This document shows, one piece after another, positions 8,356 to 17,560 of a stretch of DNA of 64,000 nt (position 1 is its first letter; every line of letters starts with the position of its first letter). The position numbers were made by a program, and so were the translations under genes. The notes under the pieces were generated by a model, which ran no database searches, was not told where the DNA came from, and saw nothing but the letters and a program-made list of their open reading frames with translations. This DNA comes from Phycisphaerales bacterium. GTDB taxonomy: Bacteria; Planctomycetota; Phycisphaerae; Phycisphaerales; UBA1924. Location: positions 1-64,000 of the forward strand of contig JADYYE010000043.1 in NCBI GenBank assembly GCA_020853815.1. Reading direction: 5' to 3'.

Positions 8356-9297
8356 CTACTCCTTCAACCCCTGCGTCGCGACTCCCTCCACAAACCGCCG
8401 CCGCGTCATCAGGAACAGCAACAGCACCGGCAGGATCACCAGCGTGCTGAACGCCATCACGAGATTCCACGGCGTGCCGCCATGCTGCGCGTAGTAGTTC
8501 GCCAGCCCGAGCTGAAGCGTGTACTGCTCCTGATGATTCAGGAACACCAGCGGCCCGAGGAAATCGTTCCATGATCCCACAAACTGAAACAGCCCGACCG
8601 CCGCCAGCGCCGGCCGCGACAAAGGCAGGATCACCCGCACAAACACCCCCACGTGCGAGCACCCGTCGATCCGCGCCGCCTCGTCAAGCTCGCGCGGAAT
8701 CGTCAGGAAGAACTGCCGCAGCATGAACACGCTCGACGCGCCGCTGAACCACGCCGGCGCCCACAGCGGCGCAAACGTCCCGATCCATCCAAGCTCTCGG
8801 AACAACAGGTACGACGGCGCGATGACCACCGCCTGCGGCACCATCATTGTCGCGAGCACGAGCGTGAACACCGCGTCGCGCCCTCGCCACGCGAGCCGCG
8901 AAAACCCATACGCCACAATCGAGCTCGACACCAGCGTGCCCAGCACGCTCAGCACCGCGACCAGGAGCGAATTCCTGAGGTACAGCGGAAAATCCGCGAT
9001 CGGGCTCGTCCAAACGCCGTGATAGTTCGCCGCCGCCTGCTCAAAGAACCGCGACCAGTACGCGACGCTGAACAGCGACGGCTCGCCACCCTCCCCCTCG
9101 AACCGCGGGAGCACGCCCAGCCCCGGCGCGGCGGCCTGCGCCGACGACTTCAGCGAGACCAGGAACCCCCACACGAGCGGCACCGCATACAGAAACCCGA
9201 TCACCGCCAGCGAAGTCCACGCGCCTAGCCGCGGCCCCACGCGCGGCCCGAGTCCGGCTCGTTGGTCATCCCCGTGTTGTCGCCGTTCATCGCTCAT
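8356..9297 (-). CDS. sugar ABC transporter permease (MalG-type)
   Basis: 313 residues. Six hydrophobic segments follow a 30-residue polar N-terminus. The coupling-helix (EAA) motif is visible as ELDEAARIDGCSHVGVFVRVILPLSRPAL, the signature of binding-protein-dependent permeases; the C-terminus RRRFVEGVATQGLKE is typical of MalG/UgpE-type subunits. It is the third gene of a leftward run: binding protein, MalF-type permease, then this gene after a 55-bp gap. No ATPase gene is linked, so a shared MsmX/MalK-type ATPase elsewhere is likely. The flanking glycosidases suggest mannose- or fucose-containing oligosaccharides as substrate (inference). Confidence 0.9.
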   Translation of the reverse strand: MSDERRQHGDDQRAGLGPRVGPRLGAWTSLAVIGFLYAVPLVWGFLVSLKSSAQAAAPGLGVLPRFEGEGGEPSLFSVAYWSRFFEQAAANYHGVWTSPIADFPLYLRNSLLVAVLSVLGTLVSSSIVAYGFSRLAWRGRDAVFTLVLATMMVPQAVVIAPSYLLFRELGWIGTFAPLWAPAWFSGASSVFMLRQFFLTIPRELDEAARIDGCSHVGVFVRVILPLSRPALAAVGLFQFVGSWNDFLGPLVFLNHQEQYTLQLGLANYYAQHGGTPWNLVMAFSTLVILPVLLLFLMTRRRFVEGVATQGLKE

Positions 9298-9352
9298 CGG
9301 TCACGCAACCCACACACGCCCCAGCCCCACGCACCCTCGCGCTCGATCGTCC

Positions 9353-10225
9353 TCACGCCGCCCGGTAGTACACGAACCGCCGCCCGACCGCCAGCACGAT
9401 CAGCGTCAGCGCCAGCGTCACCAGGATCTGCAGCCACGCCAGCGCGCTGGCGTACCCCATCCGCCCATAAATAAACGCGTTGTTGTACACGTACATCGAG
9501 TACGTGTACGTCGTCTCCTCCGGCCCGCCGCGCGTCATCAGGTGCGGCGGCGCGAAGAGCTGCAGCGACCAGATCAGCGACATCACGCCGTTGAACAGGA
9601 TCGCCGGCGACACCATCGGCAGCGTCACGTGCCTGAATCGACCCAGCCGCCCGACGCCGTCGATCGACGCGGATTCATACAACGTCCGCGGCACGTCCCG
9701 CAGCGCCGCCGAGTACACCAGCACCGAACTCCCGATCACCCACAGCCCCATCACGATGAACGAAGGCATCGCCCACGCCGTGCTCCCCAGCCAGTCCGGC
9801 CCGTCCACGCCGAGCTTCGAGAGCGCCGAGTTGATGAGCCCGAACCGCGGGTTGTACAGCCAGAGCCATGAAACCGCGCCCGACACCGCGGGCACCAGCA
9901 CCGGGATGAACACGATCGCGCGCACCAGCGACGTGCCGCGCACCCGCGTCTCCAGCAGCGCCGCGATCAAGAGCGACATCACGACCGAAAGCCCCGACGA
10001 CGCGAGCCCATAGAAGAGCGTGTTCCGCGTGACCCGCCAGAAGAGCGGATCGCCCGCGAGCTCCTTGTAATTCTCCAGCCCCACGAACGCCGCGGGCTCC
10101 AACAGCGAGTAATCGTTGAAGCTGTACCACAGGCTCATCGCGATCGGGACCGCCAAGAACGCGACGAACCCGATCGCCCACGGCAGAATCCAGGGCAGCG
10201 CAACCAGGAACGGAGGGCGCTTCAC
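9353..10225 (-). CDS. sugar ABC transporter permease (MalF-type)
   Basis: 290 residues from a GTG at 10225. This start was chosen because GTG overlaps the binding-protein stop as GTGA, and because the protein then starts with a normal KRPPFLVALPWILPWAIG first membrane helix; an upstream start would add 36 residues of shadow sequence. Six membrane segments and the EAA-type motif (RTLYESASIDGVGRLGRFRHVTLP) identify a MalF/UgpA-type permease. It pairs with the downstream MalG-type permease to form the import channel. The four-base overlap suggests translational coupling to the binding protein. Confidence 0.9.
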   Translation of the reverse strand: MKRPPFLVALPWILPWAIGFVAFLAVPIAMSLWYSFNDYSLLEPAAFVGLENYKELAGDPLFWRVTRNTLFYGLASSGLSVVMSLLIAALLETRVRGTSLVRAIVFIPVLVPAVSGAVSWLWLYNPRFGLINSALSKLGVDGPDWLGSTAWAMPSFIVMGLWVIGSSVLVYSAALRDVPRTLYESASIDGVGRLGRFRHVTLPMVSPAILFNGVMSLIWSLQLFAPPHLMTRGGPEETTYTYSMYVYNNAFIYGRMGYASALAWLQILVTLALTLIVLAVGRRFVYYRAA

Positions 10226-11601
10226 GCGGGCGCTCCTTCCCGGCGCTTCCGCAGGTCGCTCGCGCGGTCGAGGATCGCCTGCGCACGCGACTGCACACGC
10301 GTCATGATCGCCGCCGCGTCGCCGCCGCTCCACACCTCATCGAACGCGCCGATCAAGAGGTCCGCGTAGGGCTTCCACGCCCGCGTCTGCGGCAGGACCT
10401 CCACCCGCGGGCTCGCCGTGATCGCGTCGTGCACCGCGACCGACCTGTTCGCGTGCGTGCGCATGAACGCCTCCGAGACGCGCGCCATCGGCGAACTCTT
10501 GCAGTGCTCGCCCGCGAGCTGCTCCTGCACCTCCTGCGACTGCATGAAGCTGAGGAACGCGAACGACTCCTCCGGGTGCGGACACCCGCGCGGGATCATC
10601 AGCACGTCCGCCTCGAGCATGCCGCGCGGCTGGTCCGGGTCGGGCACGTCGGGCGAAAGCGGCACGGGCACCGCCGCGTAGTCGAGAGACGGGTTGTAGT
10701 GCCTGATGAAATTCGCGAGCCACGGCCCTTGCACGATCATCGCCGCGTGCCCGGAGATGAACGGGTCCTCGGGCGAGTGAAAGCTCCGCGCATAGCTGTT
10801 GGCGAACGCTCCCGCGGCGGCCGGGCTGATGCGCGCCGCGCACCGCCCGATCCACTCGTACGCACGGATACACTCGTCCGACGCCACCGTGGCGCGATCG
10901 CGGGCCGCGTCGTAGAGCGACCCGCCGAACATGATGGGCCAGAAATACGGCCACCACGAAGGCAGATTCGGCAGGAAGCCGACCCGCGACAGTTTCCCCG
11001 CGCCGTCACGCTCGTTGAGCCGCTCCGCCAGCGCGTCGAGCTCGCCGATCGTCCGCGGCAGTCGCGCCGGGTCCGCGCCGATGCCCGCCAGGATCGCGCG
11101 GTTGCAGTACAGCGCCAGCGTATAGCACGTGTTCACGCCCGCCCACGGCCGTCCCTGGTGCGAGAGCATCCGCGCCACCGCGGGCTTGTAGATCGATGGA
11201 TCGATCGCGCCGGGACGCGACGCGAACTCGTCGAGCGACATCGCGGCCCGCGCCTCGGCGAACTGCGCGACGTTGTAGCTGAACAGCCCGAGCACATCCG
11301 GCGGGTCTCCGCCGCCCACCGCGACCATCGCCTTGCTCATCGGATCGGCCACCGGCACGCGCTGCACCCAGGCGCGGTCCTGCGACTCGTTGTAGCGATC
11401 GACCACGCGCTGGATCGCCTCGCCCTCCGGGCCCGTCCATTTCTCCCAGTACCGCAGCACCACCCGCCCCGACGGGATCGTGCGGCGCGAGCGCGGCGCT
11501 CGGGGCCAGAACGCGGCCAGCGCCGCACCGCCCGCGATCGCGCCCACCGCCGCGCGACGGGTGATGCTCGAAAGCCGGGATGGATGCCGCGGGTCGGTCA
11601 T
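10222..11601 (-). CDS. extracellular sugar-binding protein of ABC importer
   Basis: 459 residues from an ATG at 11601. The N-terminus has ITRRAAVGAIAGGAALAAF, a twin-arginine-like export signal (or an ordinary signal with two Arg), without a lipobox Cys. The body matches family 1 solute-binding proteins: VVLRYWEKWTGPEGEAIQRVV near the start, GGDPPDVLGLFSYNVAQFAE, then FISGHAAMIVQGPW in the hinge area and FLSFMQSQEVQEQLAG near the end. It should deliver sugars to the two downstream permeases. It is the first gene of its unit and lies 33 bp downstream of the alpha-mannosidase gene, so the four genes may be cotranscribed. Confidence 0.88.
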   Translation of the reverse strand: MTDPRHPSRLSSITRRAAVGAIAGGAALAAFWPRAPRSRRTIPSGRVVLRYWEKWTGPEGEAIQRVVDRYNESQDRAWVQRVPVADPMSKAMVAVGGGDPPDVLGLFSYNVAQFAEARAAMSLDEFASRPGAIDPSIYKPAVARMLSHQGRPWAGVNTCYTLALYCNRAILAGIGADPARLPRTIGELDALAERLNERDGAGKLSRVGFLPNLPSWWPYFWPIMFGGSLYDAARDRATVASDECIRAYEWIGRCAARISPAAAGAFANSYARSFHSPEDPFISGHAAMIVQGPWLANFIRHYNPSLDYAAVPVPLSPDVPDPDQPRGMLEADVLMIPRGCPHPEESFAFLSFMQSQEVQEQLAGEHCKSSPMARVSEAFMRTHANRSVAVHDAITASPRVEVLPQTRAWKPYADLLIGAFDEVWSGGDAAAIMTRVQSRAQAILDRASDLRKRREGAPA

Positions 11602-11634
11602 CGGATGAAGCGAGCATACCACGGGCGCGCGTCG

Positions 11635-14600
11635 CTACCCACGCACGCGGAGAGAGACGATCTGGAACGCGCCGAGCTGGAGCGAGGTCACGCCGGCGCG
11701 ATGCGACACGGCGCGGCGTTGCGCCGGGGGGAGTCTCCCCGTGCGTTCGAGCAGATCGACCTCTTCGACGCCTGTCGCGGGAAGGGCCCAGCGGATCTGG
11801 ATCGGCGTGCGCACGCCCCGAGTCTCGGCCAGGCGCAGCACCAGCGAGTCATCGTCCTCGCCCGGCTTGAACGCGAGTACCTCGACGCGCGAGCGCGGGT
11901 CGTGCTCGAGCGTGAAGGGTGACCATGCGGGCGGGAGCACCGGTGGCGCTTCGTGGGCGCCAGCGCGCGGGGCGCCGGAGGGCGTCGCGCACTGACGCGA
12001 GACCATGAACATCGGGTCGTTCAACACCTCGGCCTCGGCGTCGACGCCGGCCCGACGCCAGTCGCCGTCGTGAGGCATGAGGCTGTACGTGAACTCGTGC
12101 TCGCCGATGTCCGCACGCGGATCGGGGAATCGCGCGGCGCGAAGCAGCGAGAGGCCCATGACCTGCCCGTGGCACGAATGCCCGTACTTGCAGTCGTTGA
12201 GAATCGCCAGCCCGGCGCCCGGCGCCGACAGGTCCATCCATCGATGGGCCGGAACCTCGAACCGCGCGCGATCGTGGGGCGTGTCTCGCCCCGTGCCGCG
12301 CGTGACAACGCCCAGCGACGCGTCATAGGTCGCATGACCCGCTCGAACGCCGGTCGCGAACAGCACCCGCAGGAGCGTGCGCTCCTCGCCCCAATCAACG
12401 TGGCACCGCACGTCGACGCGCGGCGAGCCGGCCCGCAGTTCGTACCGCTGCGTGATCGCGCTCCCTTTGCCGAATCGCCGCACAAACTCGAGCGACGCGC
12501 GGAGCGGGTAGTGCTCAACGACGCGCCACGAATCGGCGGGAGAATCCAGCGGCGTGGCGTGGTTGAGGTAGTCCTCTTCGATGTCCCACGCTTCCCAGTA
12601 TTTGGGTTCGTCACGGTAGGTGACGAGCCGCCCGAGCACGCCGCGAGCATGATCGACCACCGCGGGTGCTGTCGAATGCGGGGCCCCATGCGACGCAAGC
12701 TGCGGCGCGTTCCGCGGGGCGGTGATATCCGCGAGCTGCGCGCCAGAAGGGAGATGAACCAGGCTGGTGATCGCGCCCGTCGCGTCCAGGATACAAGACA
12801 CCAGCGAGTTGGCGAGCGTGAGCCCGTCGAGCGTGACGGGCGGCGGCGACAAGCCGACGGATGTGTCGGTCTCAACAACGCGGCAACCCATCGCGGGTAC
12901 ATCGGCGACGAAGCGAGGCGTGCCGTCGAACTCGATCACGTCCGAGCGCGGCGACGAGGTCGGATTGAAGGCGACGTGCGATGAACCGCCGAGCCACGCT
13001 TCGGTCGCGCGGACGGCGACGGCGTCGGCCGCGGCGTTGATGACCTTGTACTGTTCGCGGGCGTCGTCGTAGACCTCGCCGATCGACGAGCCGGGCAGGA
13101 TATCGTGAAACTGGTTGAGCAGGAGCAGCTTCCACGCCTCGTCCAGCGCGGCGCGCGCCCCACGCGCCTCACGGAGCGGCATGGATGAACTCGGCGCGGC
13201 GCACGCGAGCCACTCCGCCCGGCGCAGCGCCCGCTCCGCGCGCCGGTTGGCTTTCTTGATCCACGCCTGCGTGGTGTACGTGCCGCGGTGACGCTCCAGG
13301 TACAACTCGCCCTCGTGAACGGGGAGTTCCGCGCTCTTGGCGAGCGAGTGAAGCTCCCGCACGAACTCCCGCGGCGTGGCGACGCGCGTCGCCGGCATCT
13401 CCGGGCAGGTGTCGGCGAGCGCGAGATTGTCGAGCATCCACTCGGTCGGCCCGCCGCCGCCGTCGCCAAAGCCGAAAGGCTGGAGCCAGATCGGCGTTCG
13501 CCCCGCGTCCTTCCGCTCGTGATTCACGCGGCCCTTTCGCAGTTCGGGCGGCGTGTTGGTCGCGTTGTACTCCAGTCCCGGCGTCATGTGCGAGAGCACG
13601 CGCGTGCCGTCCAAGCCCTGCCACAGAAACGTGGAGTGTGGAAACTCGCTCGTGTCGTTCCACGCGAGCTTGTTGGCGATGAACGTGTCCAGGCCGCTCT
13701 GCGCGATGAGCTGCGGGAGCGTGGCGGGAAATCCGAAGGTGTCGGGGAGAAAGAGGTGCCGCTGCTCGCCTTGGTCGGCGAAACGCTCTCGCCAGTAGCG
13801 CGTGGCGTGGACGAGCTGGCGGATGAGCGATTCGCCGCTGGGGAGGTTTGCGTCGGGCTCGATCCACATCGCGCCGCCGGGCTCCCATCGCCCGCGCGCG
13901 ACCTCGCGCGCCATGCGTGCAAAGAGCGCGGGCGAATCGCGTTCGACCCAGGCGTATTGCTGGGCCTGGCTGCAGAGGAAGCGATAGCGCGGGTGATCGT
14001 CGAGCGTGCGCAGCGCGGTGGCGAACGTGCGCAGGCACTTGCGGCGCGTGTGGTCGAGGCGCCAGAGCCACGCGGTGTCGATGTGAGCGTGCCCGACGGC
14101 GACGCACGTGGCGCGATCGGCGCGAGGCGCGTCGCCGGCGATGACGGCGCGGAGGCGAGAGTCGGCCTGGCGCGCGAAGTCATCGGGCGGGTCGATCTCC
14201 GCGGCGTCGAGGACGGAGCGCAGCTCGGCGTCGAGTGCGGCGCGGCGGCTTGCATCCAGATCGGCGAGCGAGAGCAATCCCAGCGCGAAGCGCGCGGCGA
14301 TGTCGAGCGAGCGCCAGGCAGGATTGACGCGGACCACTTCGGCAAATTCAAGACGGCCGGGGAGTTCTTCCTTCCAGCGTGCGTGCTCGGCGGCGTCGTC
14401 CCAGAAGAAGGTGGTCGCGCCGAGGGGGCGATTGCAGGCGGCCTCGATGTAGAGATCGATGTTGCCGTCGCGGGTGTCGAGGGGAATGAGCGTGTGGTTG
14501 ACGTCCAGGCCGTGGATCGGCGCGCCGTTCTGCCAGAGCGTGGCTTCGGTGCCGCTGGAGAAGCGGAGGTGGAGGGGAGGAGAGGTGACCTGGATTTGGG

Positions 14601-14817
14601 CGGTGAGGCGGAACCATGCGATGGACCAGACGGGCCCCCAGCGCAGGCCGATGTCGACGGGGCGGTAGGTGAGCGAGCGTGCGTCGAGGTCGGTGTTGGC
14701 GTTGTGGGCGGCGGTGTGTGGGGCGAAGTCGCAGCGGAGGGGTGCGATGAGCCGGTGGCTGCGCGGCGAGATTCGCGCGTCGATGAGTGACTTGAGTTGG
14801 GCGAGATGCTCGCTCAT
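11635..14817 (-). CDS. GH38 alpha-mannosidase
   Basis: 1060 residues from an ATG at 14817. GH38 landmarks are the zinc-binding GHAHIDTAWLWRLD segment (His243, Asp247), FLPDTFGFPATLPQL with the probable nucleophile Asp359, and ANKLAWNDTSEFPHSTFLWQG. A middle three-helix region (about 540-640) and a large C-terminal beta domain follow, as in Man2C1-type cytosolic enzymes. There is no signal peptide. It should remove alpha-linked mannose from imported oligosaccharides. It lies at the head of the leftward importer operon, which supports intracellular use of mannosides. It ends in TAG. Confidence 0.92.
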   Translation of the reverse strand: MSEHLAQLKSLIDARISPRSHRLIAPLRCDFAPHTAAHNANTDLDARSLTYRPVDIGLRWGPVWSIAWFRLTAQIQVTSPPLHLRFSSGTEATLWQNGAPIHGLDVNHTLIPLDTRDGNIDLYIEAACNRPLGATTFFWDDAAEHARWKEELPGRLEFAEVVRVNPAWRSLDIAARFALGLLSLADLDASRRAALDAELRSVLDAAEIDPPDDFARQADSRLRAVIAGDAPRADRATCVAVGHAHIDTAWLWRLDHTRRKCLRTFATALRTLDDHPRYRFLCSQAQQYAWVERDSPALFARMAREVARGRWEPGGAMWIEPDANLPSGESLIRQLVHATRYWRERFADQGEQRHLFLPDTFGFPATLPQLIAQSGLDTFIANKLAWNDTSEFPHSTFLWQGLDGTRVLSHMTPGLEYNATNTPPELRKGRVNHERKDAGRTPIWLQPFGFGDGGGGPTEWMLDNLALADTCPEMPATRVATPREFVRELHSLAKSAELPVHEGELYLERHRGTYTTQAWIKKANRRAERALRRAEWLACAAPSSSMPLREARGARAALDEAWKLLLLNQFHDILPGSSIGEVYDDAREQYKVINAAADAVAVRATEAWLGGSSHVAFNPTSSPRSDVIEFDGTPRFVADVPAMGCRVVETDTSVGLSPPPVTLDGLTLANSLVSCILDATGAITSLVHLPSGAQLADITAPRNAPQLASHGAPHSTAPAVVDHARGVLGRLVTYRDEPKYWEAWDIEEDYLNHATPLDSPADSWRVVEHYPLRASLEFVRRFGKGSAITQRYELRAGSPRVDVRCHVDWGEERTLLRVLFATGVRAGHATYDASLGVVTRGTGRDTPHDRARFEVPAHRWMDLSAPGAGLAILNDCKYGHSCHGQVMGLSLLRAARFPDPRADIGEHEFTYSLMPHDGDWRRAGVDAEAEVLNDPMFMVSRQCATPSGAPRAGAHEAPPVLPPAWSPFTLEHDPRSRVEVLAFKPGEDDDSLVLRLAETRGVRTPIQIRWALPATGVEEVDLLERTGRLPPAQRRAVSHRAGVTSLQLGAFQIVSLRVRG

Positions 14818-15005
14818 GGGGTGAGGGTATCGCTGGCGCACGGAAGGAAGGCGGAACGAAGTGGACGCGGAGGTGAGAGCGGCGAACGCGAAGATGGCTA
14901 CGAGGAAAGGGGCGAAGGTGAAGAAGGCATCGAGGCATCGAGTGCGGGCGGGTGTGGGGGTCGGCACGGTGGTCCTCCGCGTGGTCTCCACATGGGGGGC
15001 GGACG

Positions 15006-15196
15006 GACGCTTTGGTGCGCACCAAGGCGGTGGTAAGCAGGCACTAGCCACTGGGCACTTGGCACTAGGGAAGGCCGGAAGCCAAGGCCGCGGAGGGGGT
15101 TGCGCGCGGGGCGTAAGGGCGCGAAGATTTTTTTCGGGAATCTGGAAAGAGGGGAAAAAGACGGACACTTTGGTGCGCACCAGGGCGGTGATAAGC
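15006..15196. repeat. direct repeat pair around TTGGTGCGCACCA
   Basis: GAC-n-CTTTGGTGCGCACCA followed by a nearly identical GGCGGTG-n-TAAGC occurs at 15006-15038 and again at 15164-15196, 158 bp apart. The 33-bp copies differ at three or four positions. The centre is self-complementary. Confidence 0.65.
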
Positions 15197-15239
15197 GGTT
15201 ACTAACCGTGGAGGAGCGGGAATGGGGAATGGGGAAGAG

Positions 15240-15500
15240 AAGACTGAAGAGGTTTCAACGCGGAGAACGCGGAGAACGCGGAGGACACGGAGGTCGCGGA
15301 GAGGAGAGGAATGGGGAGAGGAGAGGCGGCGAACGTAGGACGGGCGCGACGCCTCACCACAGAGGCACCGAAGCACAGAGGGAACACAGAGAAGAGAGAA
15401 ATGGCAGGAGAAGAGGAAACTCGAAGGGCGCGAAGGTGATCCGCGGCATTCGGCATTCGGAAGAGAGCGGAGCGCGGAGGAAGCAGAGGAGCGCGGAGTG
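15240..15500 (+). repeat. purine-rich short-period repeat block
   Basis: A run of 9-base-like units ending in GCGGAG, CGCGGAG or CACAGAG, followed by a CTCACCACAGAGGCACCGAA phrase (from about 15351) and a CTCGAAGGGCGCGAAGG phrase. The same phrases in similar order recur at 17.6, 26.5 and 27.6-28.0 kb and, inverted, near 5.1 kb. Confidence 0.7.
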
Positions 15501-15629
15501 AGGCTGAGGCGCGGGGCGGATGAAAAGGCAGACTCAGCGAGCGCGGCGGCGGGGCGAGGCCGAGAGGGCGAGCGGGGAGATGAGCGTGAGGATGGCCGTG
15601 CCGGGCGCGGGGATGGTGACTCGTCGCGC

Positions 15630-16108
15630 GATGAGGGCCGTAGAGCGAGAAGATGTCGGCGCGGAGCGCCGACCCACCCAGACACCCCGCGCGCCATGTC
15701 AGCGCGATGCACCCCTTGCAACCATGCCACGGGTTCGGGGCGGGTGCCATGAAAACGCGGCAGGATGCGGCGATATGGAGCGGGCTCCGGGTAGGTCGGC
15801 ACTCCGTGCCGACGCCTTTCTTCTCTCCATCGCTCGTCGCACGATGAGGGCCGTAGAGCGAGAAGATGTCGGCGCGGAGCGCCGACCCACCAAGACACCC
15901 CGCGCGCGATGTCCGCGCGATGCACCCCTTGCAACCATGCCACGGGTTTGTGACGGGGGCCATGAAAATGCGGCGGGATGCGGCGATATGAGGCCGGCTC
16001 CCGGTAGGTTGGCACTCCGTGCCGACGCCTTTCTTCTCTCCATCGCTCGCCGCGCGATGAGGGCCGTAGAGCGGGAAGATGTCGGCGCGGAGCGCCGACC
16101 CACCCAAG
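15630..16108. repeat. tandem array, exact 213-bp period
   Basis: GATGAGGGCCGTAGAGCG starts at 15630, 15843 and 16056, so the spacing is exactly 213 bp twice. There are two full units and a third of about 52 bp. Each unit carries the palindrome GTCGGCGCGGAGCGCCGAC near its start and its relative GTCGGCACTCCGTGCCGAC near its end, in opposite orientations, enclosing about 110 bp. The unit ends about 12 bp before the 3' end of the AI-2E family gene. A lone copy of the second palindrome lies at 5042-5060. Confidence 0.9.
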
Positions 16109-16120
16109 GCACGGGGGCGG

Positions 16121-17560
16121 CTAATCCGGCTCGATGGGGAGGAAGTCCTTGGCTTCGCCCTGGGCCCAGCGTCGGAACTTCGGCCAGAAGACCTCATGGA
16201 GGAGGATCTTGATGCAGGCGGCGGCGGGGATGGCGATGAGCAGGCCGTAGACGCCCGCGAGCACGCCGCCGGCGATGGAGGCGAAGAGGATGGAGGGCGT
16301 GTCCATGTCGGTGTTTTTGCCCTGGATGATGGGGGAGAGGACATAGTCATCGACGGCCTGTGCGATGACGAACACGAGCGCCGGGGCGCCGACGATCCAC
16401 CACCATGCGCCCTGGAAACCGGTGGCGGGTTCGAGGGCCATGAGGATGGCGGCGATGGGGATGCCAAGCCCGGAGACGTAGGGCAGGAGGGAGCAGATGC
16501 CGATGATGGGCCCGAGCACGAGGGGGGCGGGGACGCCGATGATCCAATAGCCGAGGCTGTAGATGCAGACGAGCACGGCGCAGATGGTGAGGCGCCCGCG
16601 GACGAAGCCGGCGATGACGCGGTCCATGCGTCCGGCGAGCTCGAAGACGCGGCCTTTTTTCTTCTCGGGGATCAGGCCGTCCCAGAAGGAGAGGAGCTTG
16701 CCATAGCCGGTGCAGAAGAAGAAAAAGAAGAAGGCGGTGAGGAAGCCGGCGAAGATGATCTGGCCGAGGGTTCCGGCGGCGCCGACGACGGCGCCGAAGA
16801 CGTTGGAGGATTTCTGGAGGGCCTGCTGCCCGATGCGGCCGGCGTTGTCGCCGAGCCAGGTGATGCCGGAGCGGATGAGTTCGTATTCCGGGCCGGGCGG
16901 CTGGGGTTCGAGGGATTCGTCGCTGGGGGACTCTGCCGCGGCGGGCTGGTTTTCGGCGTTGGGTTGCGAGCTCGGCGCCGCGGCGTGCGGTTGGTCGGCG
17001 GTCGCGGGGGCGTTGTCCGGGGAAGAAAGCGGATCGCCGGTGGTTGATGGAGTGGGGATGGAGGGATCGGGGGGCGTTCCGCCGTCGCGTGTGTGCCAGG
17101 CCTTCCAGCGAGCTTCTTCCTCGACGAGGTACTCGCGGAGCTTGATCCAGGTGCCGCCGGGGAGGGCGTTCTTGAGTGCGGTGTCTTCGGGCTTTCGGAC
17201 GCTTTTGACGAGGGTGTCGACGTTTCGGGTGAGGCGGGCGACGTACTTGCCGCCCTGCACGGCGGCGAACCCGCCGCCGAAGATCACGGGGCCGACGACG
17301 GCGACGGCGGCGAGGACGATGATGCCGATGGCGACGCCGTTGCGAGAGACGAGGCGTCGGCGGGTGAGTTTGCTGACGAGCGGCTCGAAGAGATAAGCGA
17401 GTGCGATGGCGAGCAGGAGGGGCACGGTGACGATGCTGAGGAGGTATCCGAGGTAGAGGAGCCAGAGGACGCCGAGGATCATGAGGGCGTCGCGGACGGG
17501 TTGGATCTGCCAGACGTGGCGGTTGGTCCAATCGGCGTGCTTGTTGCCTTTGTCGGCCAT
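16121..17560 (-). CDS. AI-2E family (PerM-like) membrane transporter
   Basis: 479 residues from an ATG at 17560; the frame is open upstream only through repeat DNA. The N-terminus has paired helices (VRDALMILGVLWLLYLGYLL and a second helix leading to ALAYLFEPLVSKLTRR), the opening pattern of the family. After a periplasmic helical stretch there is a long Pro/Ser/Ala-rich insert (about residues 165-225), unusual for the family and probably disordered. The C-terminal half holds the PGLG-type permease core (PLVLGPIIGICSLLPYVSGLGIPIAAILMALE) and DDYVLSPIIQGKNTDMDTPSILFASIAGG. Members export autoinducer-2 or act as sodium/proton antiporters; which applies here cannot be told. It ends in TAG. Confidence 0.82.
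   Translation of the reverse strand: MADKGNKHADWTNRHVWQIQPVRDALMILGVLWLLYLGYLLSIVTVPLLLAIALAYLFEPLVSKLTRRRLVSRNGVAIGIIVLAAVAVVGPVIFGGGFAAVQGGKYVARLTRNVDTLVKSVRKPEDTALKNALPGGTWIKLREYLVEEEARWKAWHTRDGGTPPDPSIPTPSTTGDPLSSPDNAPATADQPHAAAPSSQPNAENQPAAAESPSDESLEPQPPGPEYELIRSGITWLGDNAGRIGQQALQKSSNVFGAVVGAAGTLGQIIFAGFLTAFFFFFFCTGYGKLLSFWDGLIPEKKKGRVFELAGRMDRVIAGFVRGRLTICAVLVCIYSLGYWIIGVPAPLVLGPIIGICSLLPYVSGLGIPIAAILMALEPATGFQGAWWWIVGAPALVFVIAQAVDDYVLSPIIQGKNTDMDTPSILFASIAGGVLAGVYGLLIAIPAAACIKILLHEVFWPKFRRWAQGEAKDFLPIEPD

Larger units (their letters stand above)
14818..16120. other. 1.3-kb gene-free, repeat-rich interval
   Basis: No gene is supported. From left to right it holds 7-bp GTGCC-type units (about 15040-15067, complement strand), a direct repeat pair (15006-15038 and 15164-15196) built around the palindrome TTGGTGCGCACCAA, a purine-rich short-period repeat block (about 15240-15500), and a 213-bp tandem array (15630-16108). 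Long open frames cross it on both strands, but their products are arginine-rich repeat translations without domain signals. Confidence 0.7.

Noticed and set aside
15630-16108. CRISPR array
   Set aside because: The repeat unit is 213 bp with nearly identical interiors; there are no short repeats with unique spacers and no cas genes.
15202-16467. Possible repeat protein encoded by the 213-bp array
   Set aside because: Frames stay open on both strands only because the period is a multiple of three; there is no start signal and the products look like translated palindromes.
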